From Nitrospinota bacterium (GTDB taxonomy: Bacteria > JADFOP01 > DATKYB01), in contig DATKYB010000104.1 of the NCBI GenBank assembly GCA_035528715.1, forward strand, positions 1-13,205: a DNA stretch of 13,205 bases, written 5' to 3'. The notes below the pieces were generated by a model. It was not told where the DNA came from. It saw nothing but the letters and a program-made list of their open reading frames with translations, and searched no databases. Position numbers and translations under genes: made by a program. How positions within the stretch are numbered: position 1 is the stretch's first letter; each line of letters starts with the position of its first letter. This document shows, in pieces, positions 1 to 7,779 of the stretch.

Positions 1-354
1 AAAAATGATGGGGATATCTCTGTGATACTCCTTGAGGATCTTGGCGGTTTCTAAACTACCATGGGCATGGGGAAGCCAGTGGAGGTCTATTCCAAAAGCC
101 CTGGGCTTTAATGACTTAAGGACTTTCTTCGGGTTAAATCCTTTGTCGTTGAGCATCCGAACAGCCAGATTAAGAATCCTGACATTATAACCGTGCCTCT
201 CTAAGTATTCAGCAAGGCTGACAAAACCGATGGGATACATCTCAAAAACAGGGGTGGAGGGAACTACATCACTTGTGGGTCCATAGAGAATAGACTTACT
301 TCTGAAACCGTATACACTTGGAGAATGGATAAGAATCAGATCCGCTTTCGACAT
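1..354 (-). CDS. B12-binding domain radical SAM protein, 5' part only
   Basis: The reverse strand is open from an ATG at 354 to the window edge, giving the first 118 residues of a longer protein. AAAGGA lies 7 nt upstream of the ATG. The visible part starts with a Rossmann-like strand (residues 5-10, DLILIH), then SDVVPSTPVFEMYPIGF (residues 28-44), a helix containing SLAEYLERHGY, and FGIDLHWLPHAHGSLE near residue 88. This layout resembles the N-terminal cobalamin-binding domain of B12-dependent radical SAM proteins, and the DLHWLPHAHG segment recalls the Ta0216-like family (TIGR04190), whose substrate is unknown to me. The radical SAM CxxxCxxC motif would lie beyond the window, so the enzyme class is inferred from the N-terminus. 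The gene for a membrane protein lies 60 bp upstream on the same strand and may be cotranscribed. Confidence 0.75.
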   Translation of the reverse strand, partial: MSKADLILIHSPSVYGFRSKSILYGPTSDVVPSTPVFEMYPIGFVSLAEYLERHGYNVRILNLAVRMLNDKGFNPKKVLKSLKPRAFGIDLHWLPHAHGSLETAKILKEYHRDIPIIF

Positions 355-414
355 CAATCAATCCTTTACTCAGATAATAACAAAAAAGAACTGCTTTTTA
401 TAGAAACCCTCTTT

Positions 415-804
415 TTAGCCAAACAAACCCAGTAAGATCAAAAGCAGACCAAAAAAGCATCCAATACTACATAGAACCCTGATTCTCGTCAAGGACTTTC
501 CCATGACTTTTTGACCAAGGTTTCTATATAGGTCTGGATAAAAAAAGATCATTATTCCTAATGGAAGCCATATCAATCCTAAAATAATGATAATCATTTC
601 TACTATAGTTCTCTCTTTTAAAAAGAGGAAAAATATTATCAGAGATAGGATAAATAAAAAGAGTCCTGTCAGTTTTATTGCATAAGTATTTTCAAGGAAT
701 TTAAAAATAAACTCCCTCATGTTTTTGGGCCATATAATTCCTGGGAGTCTTGTAATGACAATGATCATACCCAGCACAATTGCTATTATATTTATCGGTG
801 CCAT
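415..804 (-). CDS. Small membrane protein, four predicted transmembrane helices, function unknown
   Basis: This 129-residue protein is not recognised. Hydrophobic stretches at about residues 3-19, 43-62, 67-89 and 108-128 suggest four membrane-spanning helices. Basic loops follow helix 1 (WPKNMREF) and lie between helices 3 and 4 (RNLGQKVMGKSLTRIR). There is no signal peptide cleavage motif, catalytic motif or cysteine pair suggesting a cofactor. The start is uncertain: the ATG at 804 has no clear Shine-Dalgarno sequence, and a second in-frame ATG (residue 13, preceded by GGGT) would remove most of the first helix. It lies upstream of the radical SAM gene on the same strand and divergent from coaD. 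The length, composition and helix pattern support a real gene. Confidence 0.6.
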   Translation of the reverse strand: MAPINIIAIVLGMIIVITRLPGIIWPKNMREFIFKFLENTYAIKLTGLFLFILSLIIFFLFLKERTIVEMIIIILGLIWLPLGIMIFFYPDLYRNLGQKVMGKSLTRIRVLCSIGCFFGLLLILLGLFG

Positions 805-846
805 AATTTCTAAAAAATTTAGAGATTAAAGAAAGATTTTTAAATT

Positions 847-875
847 TTTTTAACACACAGAGAAATATTAATCAA
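847..875 (-). promoter_or_regulatory. Possible promoter for the membrane protein / radical SAM genes
   Basis: Read on the reverse strand, TTGATT (870-875) is separated by 17 nt from TAAAAA (847-852), with TG one base upstream of the -10 (extended -10 form). Each hexamer matches consensus at 4 of 6 positions. Position and spacing suit the divergent gene starting at 804, but the surrounding DNA is very AT-rich, so chance matches are likely. Confidence 0.35.
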
Positions 876-926
876 CATTATTTTGCGCTTTTGCTGTAGT
901 TTTTATCAACATAACCTTTTTGTTGA
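871..926. repeat. TCAACA / TGTTGA repeats between divergent genes
   Basis: ATCAACATTA (871-880) is echoed by ATCAACATAA (905-914). The inverted form TGTTGA appears at 921-926, making a TCAACA...TGTTGA inverted repeat (906-926, 9-nt spacer). The first copy overlaps the predicted minus-strand -35 and the last overlaps the coaD -35, a layout that would suit one regulator acting on both promoters. No family of regulator can be named. Confidence 0.35.
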
Positions 927-951
927 CACATTTTTATTTTTATATTATCAT
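923..951 (+). promoter_or_regulatory. sigma70-type promoter for coaD
   Basis: A perfect TTGACA (923-928) is followed after 17 nt by TATCAT (946-951), a 5 of 6 match to TATAAT. Transcription would start near 958, giving a leader of about 26 nt before the coaD ATG at 984, with AAGGA in the expected place. Confidence 0.65.
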
Positions 952-983
952 TTTTGTCTTTTAAAAAAATTTAAGGATAAGTT

Positions 984-1472
984 ATGAAGAAAATAGCTGT
1001 TTATCCGGGTACATTTGATCCCATAACCTTTGGGCATATAGATATCATAAAAAGGGCCTCTAAGATATTTGATAAACTGATTGTAGCCGTGGTTGATAAC
1101 TCTAAAAAAGAATTTCTCTTTACCACTGGGGAAAGAAAAGCTTTTGTTAAAGAAGGGGTAAAAGATATCGACAATGTTTTGGTTAAATCTTTTAACACCC
1201 TCTTAACAGATTATGTAAAAAAAATCAATACAAATATAGTCATACGTGGACTTAGGGCTGTATCTGACTTTGAATATGAATTTCAAATGGCATTAATGAA
1301 CCGAGTTCTCAACAATGAAGTTGAAACGATTTTCATGATGCCTAGTGAACAATTTACATTTTTGAGTTCAAGTATTGTGAGAGAAATTGCTGCTTATGGG
1401 GGCGATGTAAAGGGTTTGGTGCCAGAGATTGTAAGAGATGCTCTGTTAAAAAAATTCAAAAAGGATAAATAG
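984..1472 (+). CDS. coaD: Phosphopantetheine adenylyltransferase
   Basis: CoaD transfers AMP from ATP to 4'-phosphopantetheine to make dephospho-CoA, the penultimate step of coenzyme A synthesis, in the cytosol. The 162-residue length is normal for the bacterial enzyme. The nucleotidyltransferase signature is complete: YPGTFDPITFGHID at residues 7-20, with His18 of the GH motif contacting ATP phosphates. Also present are NSKKEFLF near residue 39, VIRGLRAVSDFEYEFQMALMNR in the middle (substrate pocket and hexamer interface) and SSSIVREIA towards the C-terminus. AAGGATAA precedes the ATG. The aminotransferase gene follows after 9 bp, so the two are probably cotranscribed from the promoter at 923-951. 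The chromosomal setting is typical of core metabolism, and no key residue is missing. Confidence 0.97.
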   Translation: MKKIAVYPGTFDPITFGHIDIIKRASKIFDKLIVAVVDNSKKEFLFTTGERKAFVKEGVKDIDNVLVKSFNTLLTDYVKKINTNIVIRGLRAVSDFEYEFQMALMNRVLNNEVETIFMMPSEQFTFLSSSIVREIAAYGGDVKGLVPEIVRDALLKKFKKDK

Positions 1473-1481
1473 GAGGTAACC

Positions 1482-2675
1482 ATGTCTTTAACCAAAAGAG
1501 TCCAGGATATAAAACCATCTCCCACTTTAGAGATAACGGCAAAGGCTGTTGCTATGAAGGCTCAGGGGATTGATGTTATTGGTTTTGGAGCAGGAGAGCC
1601 TGATTTTGATACCCCTGAGAATATAAAGGAAGCTGCGATAAAGGCTCTAAGGGAGGGGTTTACCAAATATACACCGGTTGACGGAATCGTTGAATTAAAG
1701 GATGCGATAATAGAAAAATTCAAAAGAGATAGCGGTTTGGATTATAAAAGAACCGAAATTATTGTCTCATGTGGAGGGAAACATTCTCTATATAATATAG
1801 CTCAGGCGTTGTTTCAGAAAGGAGATGAAGTAATCATCCCTTCACCTTATTGGGTAACCTTTCCCGCGCAAGTCATCCTGGCTGAGGCCACCCCCATTAT
1901 CATTGATACTAACGAAGAGACAGAGTTCAAGATTACGAGAGGACATTTAGAAAAGAACTGTTCAGATAAAACAAAGGCTATTGTCATCAATAATCCTTGT
2001 AATCCAACAGGAGCAGCCTATTCGAAAAAAGAGCTGGAAGAGTTGGCAGATTTTGCTGTTTCTAAAGGGATTTTTATAATCTCGGATGAAATTTATGAAA
2101 AGATCGTATATGATGGTCATCAACATACTTGTATTGCTTCTTTAGGGGAAGACATCAAACAACTCACGATTGTTTCCAATGGCCTTTCAAAGACCTATTC
2201 AATGACAGGATGGAGACTGGGATATAGTGCAGCAAGGGAAGATATAACTAAGGCCATGGTTAAGATTCAAAGTCACAGTACATCTAATCCCACATCATTC
2301 GTTCAAAAGGCAGGTGTAGAGGCACTCAACGGACCACAGGAAGCTGTCGAACGAATGGTAGAAGAGTTTAAGAAGAGGAGAGATTATATCATAAAAAGGC
2401 TTAACTCGATGAAGGGCATCTCTTGTTTTAATCCTCCAGGAGCCTTTTATGTTTTTCCCAATGTCTCAAAAACCTATGGCAAAAAGACAAAGAAGATGAC
2501 TATTAATAATTCTTCAGATTTTGCAACCTACCTTTTAGATGAGGCTAAAGTTGCCTTTGTTCCTGGGATCGCCTTTGGTGCAGATGACTATGTGAGGATT
2601 TCTTATGCTATTTCTATGGAGGATATTGAAAAGGGGATGGACAGAATAGAGAAGGCTTTGGGGAAATTAGAGTAG
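1482..2675 (+). CDS. aspC: Aspartate aminotransferase, PLP-dependent class I fold
   Basis: This 397-residue enzyme belongs to the aminotransferase class I family, AspAT subgroup I-gamma (bacterial AspC/AatA type). It should interconvert aspartate and 2-oxoglutarate with oxaloacetate and glutamate. Motifs are intact: NPCNPTG at 171-177 with Asn174 for the PLP hydroxyl, Asp202 in SDEIYE for the pyridine nitrogen, Tyr205, the Schiff-base Lys237 in SKTYSMTGWRLGY, and Arg372 in YVRISYA for the substrate carboxylate. The start is well set: AGGAGGT lies just upstream of the ATG. It sits 9 bp after coaD, and a hairpin terminator follows at 2714-2742. Related enzymes sometimes also use prephenate or other amino acids, so exact specificity is inferred; the overall family assignment is firm. 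Confidence 0.93.
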   Translation: MSLTKRVQDIKPSPTLEITAKAVAMKAQGIDVIGFGAGEPDFDTPENIKEAAIKALREGFTKYTPVDGIVELKDAIIEKFKRDSGLDYKRTEIIVSCGGKHSLYNIAQALFQKGDEVIIPSPYWVTFPAQVILAEATPIIIDTNEETEFKITRGHLEKNCSDKTKAIVINNPCNPTGAAYSKKELEELADFAVSKGIFIISDEIYEKIVYDGHQHTCIASLGEDIKQLTIVSNGLSKTYSMTGWRLGYSAAREDITKAMVKIQSHSTSNPTSFVQKAGVEALNGPQEAVERMVEEFKKRRDYIIKRLNSMKGISCFNPPGAFYVFPNVSKTYGKKTKKMTINNSSDFATYLLDEAKVAFVPGIAFGADDYVRISYAISMEDIEKGMDRIEKALGKLE

Positions 2676-2713
2676 GTTTTATTCTTTCATAATGAAGATT
2701 AGCTAAATATGAA

Positions 2714-2742
2714 GAGCGAAATTAATCTCGCTCAATTTTTTT
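2714..2742 (+). terminator. Rho-independent terminator after the aminotransferase gene
   Basis: GAGCGA (2714-2719) pairs with TCGCTC (2728-2733) around an 8-nt loop, followed by AA and seven T residues. It lies 38 bp after the aminotransferase stop codon and just before the nfnA promoter, so it separates the two transcription units. Confidence 0.75.
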
Positions 2743-2743
2743 C

Positions 2744-2770
2744 TTGAAAGAGAGAGATTCTCCTTATAAA
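2744..2770 (+). promoter_or_regulatory. Probable promoter for nfnAB
   Basis: TTGAAA (2744-2749) precedes TATAAA (2765-2770) with a 15-nt spacer; shifting the -10 to TAAATT (2767-2772) gives 17 nt. It follows the terminator directly and lies about 25 bp upstream of the nfnA start. The short spacer makes this a moderate call. Confidence 0.45.
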
Positions 2771-2794
2771 TTTAGTATAGAATAGAGGAAAAAA

Positions 2795-3661
2795 TTGTTT
2801 AAGATACTCGAAAAAGAAGAATTAGCACCTCAAACCCATATGCTAAGGATAAAAGCCCCTGAAATTACAAAAAAAGCCAAACCTGGTCAATTTGTTGTCT
2901 TCTGTATTGATGAAAAAGCAGAAAGAATTCCCATAACCATTGCAGATATTGACAAAAATGAGGGAAGTATAACCGTTTTGGTTCAGGAGGTGGGAGCGAG
3001 TACCTTAAGGATAGGAATGTTGAAAAAAGGTGACTCGATTTTAAGCATCGTAGGTCCTTTGGGAGTCCCGACCCATATTGAAGAAAAAATTGGGAATGTA
3101 GTCTGCATGGGAGGAGGTTTCGGTATAGCGGCTCTCCATCCTATTGCGAAGAAGTTAAAAGAATTGGGGAATAGTGTCATATCGATTATTGGTGCAAGGA
3201 GTAAAAATCTCTTATTAATGGAAAAAGAGATGAAAGAGGCCAGCACCTCGTTGAAAATTTCTACTGATGATGGAAGCTACGGCCAGCATGGTTTTGTAAC
3301 CGATATTCTGAAGAACCTTATTGAAGAAGGGATCAAAATAGACCGCATATATGCCATCGGTCCTGTTCCCATGATGCGGGCGGTTTGTAATATGACAAAA
3401 CCTCTCAAGATAAAGACTTATATCAGCTTGAACCCGATCATGGTGGATGGAACTGGTATGTGCGGTGGCTGCAGGGTGACGGTCAAGGGCGAGACAAAAT
3501 TTGCCTGTGTCGATGGTCCGGATTTCGATGGTCATGAGGTCGACTTTGATGAGCTGGTTAAAAGGCAAGCGGTCTATAAAAAGGATGAAGAGATCTCTTA
3601 TAAGATAGCGAAGGAAAAACATGATAGCTTATGCATAAAGAGAGATAAAAATGAGCGATGA
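2795..3661 (+). CDS. nfnA: NfnA-type FAD/NAD(P)-binding 2Fe-2S subunit (ferredoxin-NADP+ reductase-like)
   Basis: This 288-residue protein matches the small subunit of NADH-dependent reduced ferredoxin:NADP+ oxidoreductase (also annotated as sulfide dehydrogenase subunit SudB or a PyrK-like protein). With NfnB it would couple NADPH, NADH and ferredoxin by flavin-based electron bifurcation in the cytosol. Visible features are an FAD-domain motif R44-I-P46-ITIAD, the glycine-rich NAD loop GGGFG at 106-110, and C-terminal 2Fe-2S ligands C223, C226 and C238. Asp218 sits five residues before C223, matching the one-Asp/three-Cys cluster known for NfnA rather than the four-Cys cluster of PyrK. The start is TTG, supported by AGAGG 6 nt upstream. 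It overlaps nfnB by 11 bp. A SudAB sulfide dehydrogenase role cannot be excluded from sequence alone. Confidence 0.87.
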   Translation: MFKILEKEELAPQTHMLRIKAPEITKKAKPGQFVVFCIDEKAERIPITIADIDKNEGSITVLVQEVGASTLRIGMLKKGDSILSIVGPLGVPTHIEEKIGNVVCMGGGFGIAALHPIAKKLKELGNSVISIIGARSKNLLLMEKEMKEASTSLKISTDDGSYGQHGFVTDILKNLIEEGIKIDRIYAIGPVPMMRAVCNMTKPLKIKTYISLNPIMVDGTGMCGGCRVTVKGETKFACVDGPDFDGHEVDFDELVKRQAVYKKDEEISYKIAKEKHDSLCIKRDKNER

Positions 3662-5063
3662 AAAGAAAAAAAGACCGGGAAGAGAAAAGATGCCTTCCCA
3701 TGATCCCAAGAAGAGGATAAAAAATTTTAATGAGGTCAATTTTGGATATACGCCTGAAAAGGCTATAAAAGAGGCAAAGAGGTGTATTCAGTGCAAAAAC
3801 CCGAAATGTAATCCTGGTTGCCCGGTAAATATAAAGATCCCCGATTTCATCGATTTGATAGCAAAAGGGGAGTTTGTCGCTGCAGCCAGAAAGATAAAAG
3901 AGGACAATGCCCTCCCAGCAATATGCGGAAGAGTCTGTCCCCAGGAGGAACAGTGTGAGATTGTATGTGTCCTCGGAGTGAAAGGGGAACCGATTGCCAT
4001 AGGGCATCTTGAGAGGTTCGCTGCCGATTATGAAAGGGAGAAAAACCATGTTGAGATACCAAAAGTGGCAAAACCCACAGGGAAAAGGGTCGCTGTGGTC
4101 GGTTCAGGGCCTGCTTCTTTAACTGTGGTCGGAGACCTCGTTCAGCTGGGACACGAGGTGACTATATTCGAAGGGCTCCATAAACCTGGTGGGGTGCTTG
4201 TCTACGGAATCCCTGAGTTCAGGCTCCCAAAAGCGATTGTCAAGGCAGAAATCGATTATCTGAAAAAGATGGGGGTAAAGATAGAGTGTAATTCTATCAT
4301 CGGGAAGCTTAAAAGCGTTGACGAATTACTTGAGAACGGTTTTGACGCTGTTTTCATAGGGACAGGAGCAGGACTCCCCTATTTTATGGAGATACCTGGA
4401 AAGAATCTCAACGGTGTCTATTCTGCAAATGAATATCTGACCCGTTCGAATCTCATGAAGGCCTATCTTTTCCCCGAATACGACACCCCAATTATCAGGG
4501 GGAAGAATGTGGCGGTTATTGGCGGGGGGAATACAGCCCTCGATGCGGTAAGAACAGCGATTCGCCTTGGAGCGGATAATGGCTATATCGTCTACAGGCG
4601 TTCGAAAAAAGAGATGCCGGCCAGAGATGAAGAGATTATGCATGCTGAAGAGGAGGGGGTTCAGTTTCACTTTCTCTGTAATCCCGTAAGGATTATCGGA
4701 AATAAAGATGGATGGGTGAAAGCCATTGAATGCCTTAGAATGGAGCTGGGAGAGCCTGATGAATCAGGCAGAAGAAGACCCGTGCCCATAGAAGGTTCAG
4801 AATTCCAGCTGAAGGTCGATACCGTTGTCTTTGCCATAGGTACAGGGGCAAATCCGATTATTCCTAAAACGACTCCTGATATAAAGACGAGTAAATGGGG
4901 TACAATTTTAGTCAATGAAGAAACAGGCGAGACCAGCAAGAAGGGGGTTTTTGCTGGAGGAGATATCGTTACAGGAGGGGCGACTGTTATTTTGGCAATG
5001 GGAGCAGGAAGAAGGGCTTCAGCTGCTATTGATAAATATCTAAGAGATGAAAACAAAGATTAA
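3651..5063 (+). CDS. nfnB: NfnB / GltA-like flavoprotein with two 4Fe-4S clusters
   Basis: This 470-residue protein is the large subunit of the NfnAB complex, often labelled NADPH-dependent glutamate synthase small chain (gltA/gltD) because it shares that fold. Residues 30-110 form the N-terminal double-cluster domain with C45, C48, C53, C57 and C92, C96, C102, C106. An FAD Rossmann loop follows (GSGPAS, 151-156), then an NADPH-binding loop (GGGNTA, 291-296), and the flavoprotein C-terminus with GVFAGGDIVTGGATVI. No glutamate synthase large subunit (GltB) lies nearby, and the partner gene overlapping upstream is an NfnA with its diagnostic Asp, so Nfn is preferred over glutamate synthase. Translation is probably coupled, as the ATG lies inside the end of nfnA. 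Its base composition looks richer in GC than recN or the first part of nfnA. Confidence 0.87.
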   Translation: MSDEKKKRPGREKMPSHDPKKRIKNFNEVNFGYTPEKAIKEAKRCIQCKNPKCNPGCPVNIKIPDFIDLIAKGEFVAAARKIKEDNALPAICGRVCPQEEQCEIVCVLGVKGEPIAIGHLERFAADYEREKNHVEIPKVAKPTGKRVAVVGSGPASLTVVGDLVQLGHEVTIFEGLHKPGGVLVYGIPEFRLPKAIVKAEIDYLKKMGVKIECNSIIGKLKSVDELLENGFDAVFIGTGAGLPYFMEIPGKNLNGVYSANEYLTRSNLMKAYLFPEYDTPIIRGKNVAVIGGGNTALDAVRTAIRLGADNGYIVYRRSKKEMPARDEEIMHAEEEGVQFHFLCNPVRIIGNKDGWVKAIECLRMELGEPDESGRRRPVPIEGSEFQLKVDTVVFAIGTGANPIIPKTTPDIKTSKWGTILVNEETGETSKKGVFAGGDIVTGGATVILAMGAGRRASAAIDKYLRDENKD

Positions 5064-5088
5064 ATAAGAATCGCTTCATCTTAAATTA

Positions 5089-6786
5089 CTACTTATCTAA
5101 AAGCTCTTTTGCGTATTTTCTTGTTGTTTCAGTTATCTTTTTGCCTCCAGACATCCTGGCTATCTCTTCAACCTTTTCTCTTGAGGTCAGCTCTTTTATG
5201 GTAGCAATGGTCCTCTTATTTTGGATCTCCTTTGTCACTTTAAAATGATAATCTCCCTGACTTGCAATTTGAGGGAGATGGGTTATACAGAATACCTGAT
5301 GACCCCTTGAAACCTTTTTTAACTTCAATCCTACAATTTCTGCTATTCTTCCCCCGATTCCAGAATCAACCTCATCAAAAACCATGATCGGAATATTATC
5401 ATCTCTGGTCAAAATACTCTTCAAGGCCAACATCATTCTTGAAATTTCACCACCAGAAGCTATCTTAGAAAGAGGCCTTAACTCTTCCCCCAAGTTGGGA
5501 GAAAAGAGAAATTCAATGTTGTCTATCCCTTTTTCTTTTAGACTAACTGAATTTCCCTCCCATTTAATAAAACTATCCTCATCCAAGCTGTGGCTAAATC
5601 TTACTCGAAAAGCAACTCTATCCATACCTAATTCTTTTAGCTCTTTTTTTACTTCTCCTTCAATCTTTAAGGCAATCTTCCTTCTCTCCCTGGATAGCTT
5701 CAAAGCAGCTTTTCTCAATTCATCCTCCAATTCTTTGAGTCTTTTCTTTATCTCAAAAATCTTCTGGTCATGGTGTACAATCCTATCTAATTCCTCATCC
5801 AGAGATTCTCTGTATCTAAGGATTTCTTCTATTGTAGAACCATATTTACGTCTTAGTGAGTTAATCAGGGCTAGTCTATCATCCAATTCTGTTAATCTTT
5901 CAGGGTTGAACTCTAAAGATTTTTCATAATCTTTCAGAGTCCTAGAGAGTTCTTCTAGCTGAACAAGGTTATTCTCCCCATCTTTTAATGCATCTTTTAA
6001 AGATTTGTCGATATCAACCATTTTATGAAGAATATTTGTTATCTTTCCTAACTGCTCGATAATAGAGCCTTCCGAGGAATAGAGAAGTTCGTATAACTCT
6101 TGAGAACTCTCATATAATTTCTCAGAATTGGCCAAGATATTTTTCTCTTCTTTTAATCTAGTATCTTCCCCTGTTTTTAATCCCGCCTCATCAATCTCTT
6201 TCATTTGAAACCTGATGAGGTCTTCTCTTTGTATCCTTTCTCGATTGTCTTTTGCTAAATGATCAAGTTCTCTCTTTAATTTGCAATATTGAATGTAATC
6301 TTGGGTTAATTTGTCTCTTCTGCTCAGGAGTTTTCCATAAGAATCAATGATATCAATATGGTTTTCTTGATGAAGGAGTGTCTGGTGGTGATGTTGGCCA
6401 TGAAAATCTACTAATCTTTTACCAACCTCAGAGAGAACGGTTAGGGTAACGAGATTGTTATTTATATAAGATTTGCTCTTTCCTGAAGAAGAAAAAGTCT
6501 TTTTTAGAATTAATTCTCCATCTTCGGTCTGTATTCCAATCTCCTCAAGTCTCTTTTTAAGAGGGGCTTCTTTTGTAATATCAAAAAGGGCCTCTACATA
6601 TCCTTTGTCCTCACCGGATCTTATATCATCCGGAGAAATTTTGCTGCCCAAGGTTAAACCTAGAGCCTCAACAATAATAGACTTGCCAGCACCTGTCTCT
6701 CCAGTAAAAATAATTAAGCCGGGGTCAAATTCTATATTCAGGAGGTCGATTATTGCAAAGTTTTTGATACGTAGTTCCCTTAGCAT
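5089..6786 (-). CDS. recN: DNA repair ATPase RecN
   Basis: RecN is an SMC-like ATPase acting early in double-strand break repair by recombination. The 565 residues match the usual length. The N-terminus, MLRELRIKNFAIID, is typical; Walker A is GETGAGKS at 29-36. A long coiled coil rich in Glu, Lys and Leu spans about residues 150-370. The ABC signature SGGE is at 444-447, and Walker B ends in Asp471-Glu472 (IMVFDEVDSGIGG), followed by the FCITHLPQIAS switch region. The gene lies 24 bp downstream of nadK on the same strand and is probably cotranscribed with it, a pairing seen in many bacteria. The Shine-Dalgarno sequence before its ATG is weak. It converges on nfnB with only 25 bp between stop codons and no clear terminator. 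Confidence 0.96.
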   Translation of the reverse strand: MLRELRIKNFAIIDLLNIEFDPGLIIFTGETGAGKSIIVEALGLTLGSKISPDDIRSGEDKGYVEALFDITKEAPLKKRLEEIGIQTEDGELILKKTFSSSGKSKSYINNNLVTLTVLSEVGKRLVDFHGQHHHQTLLHQENHIDIIDSYGKLLSRRDKLTQDYIQYCKLKRELDHLAKDNRERIQREDLIRFQMKEIDEAGLKTGEDTRLKEEKNILANSEKLYESSQELYELLYSSEGSIIEQLGKITNILHKMVDIDKSLKDALKDGENNLVQLEELSRTLKDYEKSLEFNPERLTELDDRLALINSLRRKYGSTIEEILRYRESLDEELDRIVHHDQKIFEIKKRLKELEDELRKAALKLSRERRKIALKIEGEVKKELKELGMDRVAFRVRFSHSLDEDSFIKWEGNSVSLKEKGIDNIEFLFSPNLGEELRPLSKIASGGEISRMMLALKSILTRDDNIPIMVFDEVDSGIGGRIAEIVGLKLKKVSRGHQVFCITHLPQIASQGDYHFKVTKEIQNKRTIATIKELTSREKVEEIARMSGGKKITETTRKYAKELLDK

Positions 6787-6810
6787 CGCTTACTTGTAAA
6801 TAAAAAAGTT

Positions 6811-7668
6811 TTACGCCCTCTCTCCCCACTTTAGTTTTTCTCTTAGTACCTGAAAGTAATCCTTGTCAGGGGAGAGGATGAGTTTAATCTTTCGATGAGA
6901 TTTTTTTACCTGGACCATATCTCTATATTTCAAGGCAAAACCCACCTGTCCATCCATGGTAAGAAAGACATCCTCATTCTCAGAAGCTAAGGTTATTTCT
7001 ATTTTTACATTATCAGGTACCACCAGAGGTCTATTTGTCAAGGTGTGGGGACAGATTGGATTTAATATTAATGCCTCCATTGTAGGATATATGATTGGTC
7101 CACCAGCAGACAGGGAATATGCTGTTGAGCCAGTTGGTGTTGAAACAATAAGGCCATCCGCCTTGTATGTTGCTAAATATTTACCATCAATAAAAGCCTC
7201 TAGATCTATTATTCTGGCTAAGGCCCCTTTATTTATAGCTACTTCATTAATTGCACTATATTCTGCAATCTTCTCACCTTGTCGATAGATATGAGTAGTC
7301 AATTTGAGTCGTTCATGGACAATATAATCTCCCGAAAATATCTTTTCTAAAGCAGGGTACAATTCTTCACGTGTTACCTCTGTTAGAAAACCCATTCCAC
7401 CAAGATTTACTCCAAAAATGGGCACATCATTATCATTAATCAATCTCGCAACACTCAGGAGCGTTCCATCTCCTCCTAATACAATTATCATATCTACCAT
7501 TGATGGTATCTTAGGTTTTGGATATGGAGAGCTCAGTCCAATAAGGGAAGCTGTATCTATGTCAATATATACCTCTTTTTTATTTTCTTTTAACCAAGGG
7601 ACGAGTTTATCTAGAATTTCTTTTGCCTCGTGTCTGTGTGGTTTAGCTATTATTCCTATCCTATCCAT
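6811..7668 (-). CDS. nadK: NAD kinase
   Basis: NadK phosphorylates NAD+ to NADP+ using ATP or polyphosphate, the only known route to NADP in bacteria. The 285-residue protein has the family's GGDGT motif at residues 65-69, with Asp67 as the catalytic residue. It also has the conserved NE motif in YSAINEVAINKG, and DGLIVSTPTGSTAYSLSAGGP, the glycine-rich NAD-binding segment. The start at 7668 has AAGG about 8 nt upstream, and a strong promoter lies at 7704-7732. It leads a two-gene unit with recN. NADP supply fits with the NADP-using NfnAB encoded on the opposite strand, but there is no evidence that the two are coregulated. All key residues are present. Confidence 0.96.
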   Translation of the reverse strand: MDRIGIIAKPHRHEAKEILDKLVPWLKENKKEVYIDIDTASLIGLSSPYPKPKIPSMVDMIIVLGGDGTLLSVARLINDNDVPIFGVNLGGMGFLTEVTREELYPALEKIFSGDYIVHERLKLTTHIYRQGEKIAEYSAINEVAINKGALARIIDLEAFIDGKYLATYKADGLIVSTPTGSTAYSLSAGGPIIYPTMEALILNPICPHTLTNRPLVVPDNVKIEITLASENEDVFLTMDGQVGFALKYRDMVQVKKSHRKIKLILSPDKDYFQVLREKLKWGERA

Positions 7669-7703
7669 TTATTCTACCTTTGCTAATTATTAAGTTAAAC
7701 TAT

Positions 7704-7732
7704 ACTATAGCATATATTATCTTTCAGTCCAA
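7704..7732 (-). promoter_or_regulatory. sigma70-type promoter for nadK-recN
   Basis: Read on the reverse strand, TTGGAC (7727-7732) is followed after exactly 17 nt by TATAGT (7704-7709). Transcription would begin near 7697, about 30 nt upstream of the nadK ATG. The -35 sequence has an inverted copy at 7750-7755 (TTGGAC on the plus strand), which could be an operator arm or chance. Confidence 0.6.
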
Positions 7733-7779
7733 TTTGTTTTCTTTTGATTTTGGACAAATTAAAATTTTTTCTGATAAAT

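Noticed and set aside
903-911. TTATCAACA, one mismatch from a DnaA box (TTATCCACA)
   Set aside because: It is a single imperfect copy next to coaD, with no cluster of boxes, no dnaA or dnaN gene and no unwinding-element pattern; an origin is not supported.
3215-5056. Several long reverse-strand open frames opposite nfnA and nfnB (about 60 to 163 codons)
   Set aside because: They lie wholly or mostly opposite well-supported genes, have no recognisable domains or ribosome binding sites, and read as low-complexity antisense shadows of the more GC-rich nfnAB region.
3651-5063. nfnB read as the small subunit of glutamate synthase
   Set aside because: No large subunit gene lies nearby, and the overlapping upstream partner has the Asp218/Cys223/Cys226/Cys238 cluster typical of NfnA.
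5064-5088. Possible bidirectional terminator between the convergent nfnB and recN genes
   Set aside because: Only a 5-bp AAGAT/ATCTT match with a 17-nt loop was found, with no GC-rich stem or T-tract.
5384-6799. Plus-strand open frames of 181 and 108 codons opposite recN
   Set aside because: They are Ser/Leu/Ile-rich mirrors of the Glu/Lys-rich RecN protein, with no Shine-Dalgarno sequence and no domain.
7750-7778. Plus-strand promoter TTGGAC, 17 nt, GATAAA upstream of the structured element
   Set aside because: The -10 is poor, and transcription would start near 7785, inside the first stem, so it would not produce the intact structure; the match may simply mirror the nadK -35.
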